The translations under genes were made by a program, and so were the position numbers. The notes beneath the pieces were generated by a model that saw only the letters and a program-made list of their open reading frames with translations, did no database searches and had not been told where the DNA came from. From NCBI RefSeq assembly GCF_017742245.1, contig NZ_JAGHKO010000017.1, positions 124,001-188,000 of the forward strand: a DNA stretch of 64,000 nt, given 5' to 3'. Within the stretch, counting starts at the first letter, position 1; every line of letters starts with the position of its first letter. The DNA is from Niastella soli (GTDB lineage: Bacteria > Bacteroidota > Bacteroidia > Chitinophagales > Chitinophagaceae). This document shows positions 63,901 to 64,000 of the stretch, in pieces.

Positions 63901-64000
63901 CGCATGGCCAGCACCACGCCAGTGAGCAGGGAAATGCCATACCAGATACCATACCTATGGCTAACAATATCTGCCAGCTGGTGCAGAAAGAGAAATAACA
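60918..64000 (-). CDS. NtrY-like sensor histidine kinase, N-terminus beyond window
   Basis: The minus-strand frame stays open to the window edge (it reads LFLFLHQLADIVSHRYG upstream of the first internal ATG), so at least 1027 residues are present and the start lies outside. Many transmembrane helices and a large periplasmic region precede a HAMP-like linker (ITNRITQSFTIISQKMREV), a HisKA domain (ARQVAHEIKNPLTPMKLS) and an HATPase (NLLQNAVEACANR, DNGEGIPE, GTGLGLAMSKGI). The layout is that of NtrY-type kinases, which usually pair with an NtrX-like regulator. No partner is visible in the window. Confidence 0.9.
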   Translation of the reverse strand, partial: LFLFLHQLADIVSHRYGIWYGISLLTGVVLAMRLIVYGFPEILALRQFELFDPAIYGSSFILSSLGDLLINALLLCWVITFINRRINISAIRPYHEPWKNWLAMIASVSALVIVTFTFAAILQTMVSDAKISFNVTNFFSLIATPYSFIGFIVLATLALSYFFMSQILLTVAGKMVGDRNYFMFIIVGAIGLMILTFTTNNSIVELCLYVLPWLMAFMWLMQQRIFAGLNFRLNVSEVLFWLFVFSFSMSAVIIFENGKIELVQRKRFAEKLALQSDPMSEHMLSFTLAYLDSNFVVQNMSRFSKSQTNAFLKDSIVNKNSDVNTRYNLRLFTFDSTDAPLFNDEQASFDTLNTIFLMQGKKTAIPGMRYFEQSFDKFAYIYRREAYHDTTKMGTLFVLADPRRYKYEALTPELFRSNNPMLPEQYSSVYSYAIYDADHNLILNYNDYAFPTHLANWLIPQNEFERRRNNSFEELWYRPSSEKVVIIARKSNTFIEAITLFAYLFSTFLFLLAFYQFSSLIIKSRFHWSALRQTLQLSIRSQIHSTILMVSLLSFCVIGVATILFFINRYQRNNQDRLTRAMQIMVNQVQTNINRQHPLDDSLFYEPVFSERMEGLIREMSEVHGMDVNLYDTVGGLRVTSNQDMNIYSSGVLSTKMNPLAYYRLYHLQQIQTVTNEQVGKLDYLSIYSPIRNERGHAVAFLNIPSYSSQAELKQEISNFVVTVINLIAFIFLIAGGIALLITNRITQSFTIISQKMREVNLGKENEAIEWKRDDEIGVLVREYNKMVTKLEDSAEALAKSEREGAWRQMARQVAHEIKNPLTPMKLSIQYLQKAIANNSTDVKVLTTNVAKTLVEQIDHLSKIASDFSQFANIGNPKNEVFDLHEMLQSLASLYNTGGNLDFKWSPIEHRVLLFADRTQLNRLFTNLLQNAVEACANRDHRVIRMNEHLNGEYITVSVTDNGEGIPEQTQSRIFTPNFTTKTSGTGLGLAMSKGIVEQAKGEIWFVTKEGVGTTFYVKIPLLRAN

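Overview
The window comes from a Bacteroidota chromosome, most likely Chitinophagaceae (Niastella/Chitinophaga-like; inferred). Supporting signs are the TTG-N20-TAnnTTTG promoter in front of tmRNA, weak Shine-Dalgarno signals, AraC and TPR/HisKA_2 regulators typical of the phylum, a GH3-family protein, an alginate-export-type porin, and a Lys/Ala-rich histone-H1-like micro-protein.

Region 1 (1-20.7 kb) is an accessory metabolic and regulatory region, mostly on the minus strand. It holds an AraC regulator cut by the window edge, a Tat-exported Gfo/Idh oxidoreductase followed by a truncated sugar-phosphate-isomerase-like gene, and a GAF/sigma-54 activator. Two paralogous convergent AraC genes share a palindrome at the same distance (about 90 bp) upstream. 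Next come a catalase-like peroxidase with an alpha/beta hydrolase, a TPR histidine kinase with an NtrC-like regulator lacking its HTH, and a catabolic operon (lipoprotein hydrolase, porin, decayed metallo-beta-lactamase and DoxX, RidA, quinone oxidoreductase). A DsbA-like protein and two small proteins follow.

Region 2 (20.7-24.4 kb) has four small orphan genes, one of them SMI1/KNR4-like, between two copies of a terminator-plus-degenerate-tmRNA/tRNA-3'-end repeat, then decayed sequence.

Region 3 (24.4-47.4 kb) is an AT-rich genomic island abutting the 3' end of tmRNA (ssrA). Its serine recombinase gene runs into ssrA. The cargo is defence-like: (a) a half-size HsdS, HsdM, HsdR and SMEK operon in which the methylase motifs and the HsdR nuclease motif are altered; (b) a stand-alone PD-(D/E)xK protein; (c) a four-gene operon of an unknown protein, a McrB-like AAA protein without a recognisable P-loop, a probable winged-helix protein and a 1736-residue DUF1998 helicase, led by an XRE regulator; (d) a 112-nt nested stem-loop; (e) a three-gene set (NT-HEPN-like, XRE and a mini-protein) in which all three proteins carry the same ~65-residue helical module; (f) an excisionase-like protein and the recombinase. 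Items (a), (c) and (e) are the best candidates for undescribed systems.

Region 4 (47.4-64 kb) is conserved core: tmRNA, RseP, Dxr, GH3, L21-L27, H1-like micro-protein, pyruvate carboxylase, a RelB/RelE-type pair, PolX, and an NtrY-like kinase cut by the window edge. Its intergenic spaces carry several families of simple and dispersed repeats. Nothing here was checked against a database; family names come from motif recognition.
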